Source: Synergistota bacterium
GTDB taxonomy: Bacteria > Synergistota > JAGHAJ01
Direction of reading: 5' to 3'
Length of the DNA: 6,868 bases
Assembly: GCA_021161545.1 (NCBI GenBank)
Contig: JAGHAJ010000056.1
Coordinates: 1 to 6,868 of the forward strand
Position 1 is the stretch's first letter; each line of letters starts with the position of its first letter. The position numbers and the translations under genes were made by a program. Below the pieces are notes generated by a model. The model ran no database searches and was not told the DNA's origin. It was given only the letters and a program-made list of their open reading frames with translations. This document shows positions 6,460 to 6,868 of this stretch, one piece after another.

Positions 6460-6868
6460 CTATAAAAGAAGCAAGCCCGTTCTGTATCTTCGTAGCCTTT
6501 ATAAGGTTTTTCAGTAACATTATTCTCGTCACAGAACCTATACCACCGGGTACAGGCGTGATTGCACCTGCCACCTCAGAAATATCATCAAAGTCCACAT
6601 CACCAACGAGCTTTCCATTAACCACATTTATACCAACATCTATCACTATAGCACCTGATTTTACCCACTCTTTTTTCACCATCTTTGCCCTACCAACTGC
6701 AACAACCAATATGTCTGCAGATGCTGCTACTTCCGGCAGGTTGCGAGTGCGCGAATGACAAATCGTCACAGTAGCATGCTCATTCAGAAGCAAAAGGGCT
6801 ACAGGTTTGCCAACGATAGTGCTTCTACCTATAACAACAGCACTCTTTCCTTCAATCTCCACATTGTA
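6449..6868 (-). CDS. folD: Bifunctional methylenetetrahydrofolate dehydrogenase / methenyltetrahydrofolate cyclohydrolase, C-terminal part
   Basis: FolD interconverts 5,10-methylene-, 5,10-methenyl- and 10-formyl-tetrahydrofolate, supplying one-carbon units and using NADP(H) (or NAD in some). The 139 visible residues cover the NAD(P)-binding C-terminal domain: [16 protein letters not shown] (fragment residues 7-22), [10 protein letters not shown] (32-41), ADILVVAVG (51-59), [10 protein letters not shown] (72-81), GDVDF (89-93) and [11 protein letters not shown] (104-114). The family is normally about 280-300 residues, so roughly half of the gene, including the catalytic Lys and Tyr region, lies beyond the right edge. 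The frame is open to the last base; a GTG at 6862-6860 is internal, not a start. In the last motif the near-invariant GGVGPMT reads GGIGSVT, an oddity. The gene converges on the threonine dehydratase gene and overlaps it by 11 bases; it is not part of the aromatic operon. Confidence 0.95.
   Translation of the reverse strand, partial: YNVEIEGKSAVVIGRSTIVGKPVALLLLNEHATVTICHSRTRNLPEVAASADILVVAVGRAKMVKKEWVKSGAIVIDVGINVVNGKLVGDVDFDDISEVAGAITPVPGGIGSVTRIMLLKNLIKATKIQNGLASFIVKE

Noticed and set aside
6393-6758. A 121-codon + strand open frame opposite folD
   Set aside because: It is antisense to conserved FolD motifs and its product has no recognisable domain.

Overview
This window is almost wall-to-wall coding and carries an aromatic amino acid (shikimate/chorismate) operon on the + strand, followed by a converging folD gene on the - strand. 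In order, the + strand holds the 3' end of a type I-beta DAHP synthase gene (aroF-like), aroA (EPSP synthase), aroE (shikimate dehydrogenase), aroC (chorismate synthase), a fused aroKB gene (shikimate kinase joined to 3-dehydroquinate synthase), aroQ (type II dehydroquinase) and a short threonine dehydratase without an ACT domain. The - strand holds the 3' half of folD, which is cut by the right edge.

Together the first six genes encode all seven enzymatic steps from erythrose-4-phosphate plus phosphoenolpyruvate to chorismate: DAHP synthase (step 1), AroB domain (2), AroQ (3), AroE (4), AroK domain (5), AroA (6) and AroC (7). Every junction between + strand genes is an overlap (4, 4, 26, 4, 20 and 4 bases), with a Shine-Dalgarno sequence inside the preceding gene. 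This points to a single translationally coupled transcript whose promoter lies left of the window. The last + strand gene and folD overlap tail to tail by 11 bases, so there is no intergenic stretch anywhere and no convincing terminator.

The source is a bacterium with canonical Shine-Dalgarno sequences (AAGGAGG, GGAGG). Arginine codons look overwhelmingly AGA/AGG and isoleucine codons are often ATA, as is common in thermophiles. The aroA-aroE-aroC-aroKB-aroQ order and the AroK-AroB fusion are what I recall for Thermotoga maritima (TM0345-TM0349). This suggests a member of Thermotogota or another deep-branching thermophilic bacterium with the same arrangement, but the sequence alone does not fix the taxon. 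Unlike my memory of T. maritima, no tyrA lies between the DAHP synthase gene and aroA.

I see no mobile element, CRISPR array, RNA gene or unknown defence-like system. The most notable items are the aroKB fusion, the fully overlapping pathway operon, a perfect 22-base palindrome inside aroC, the ACT-less threonine dehydratase and an altered signature motif in FolD.
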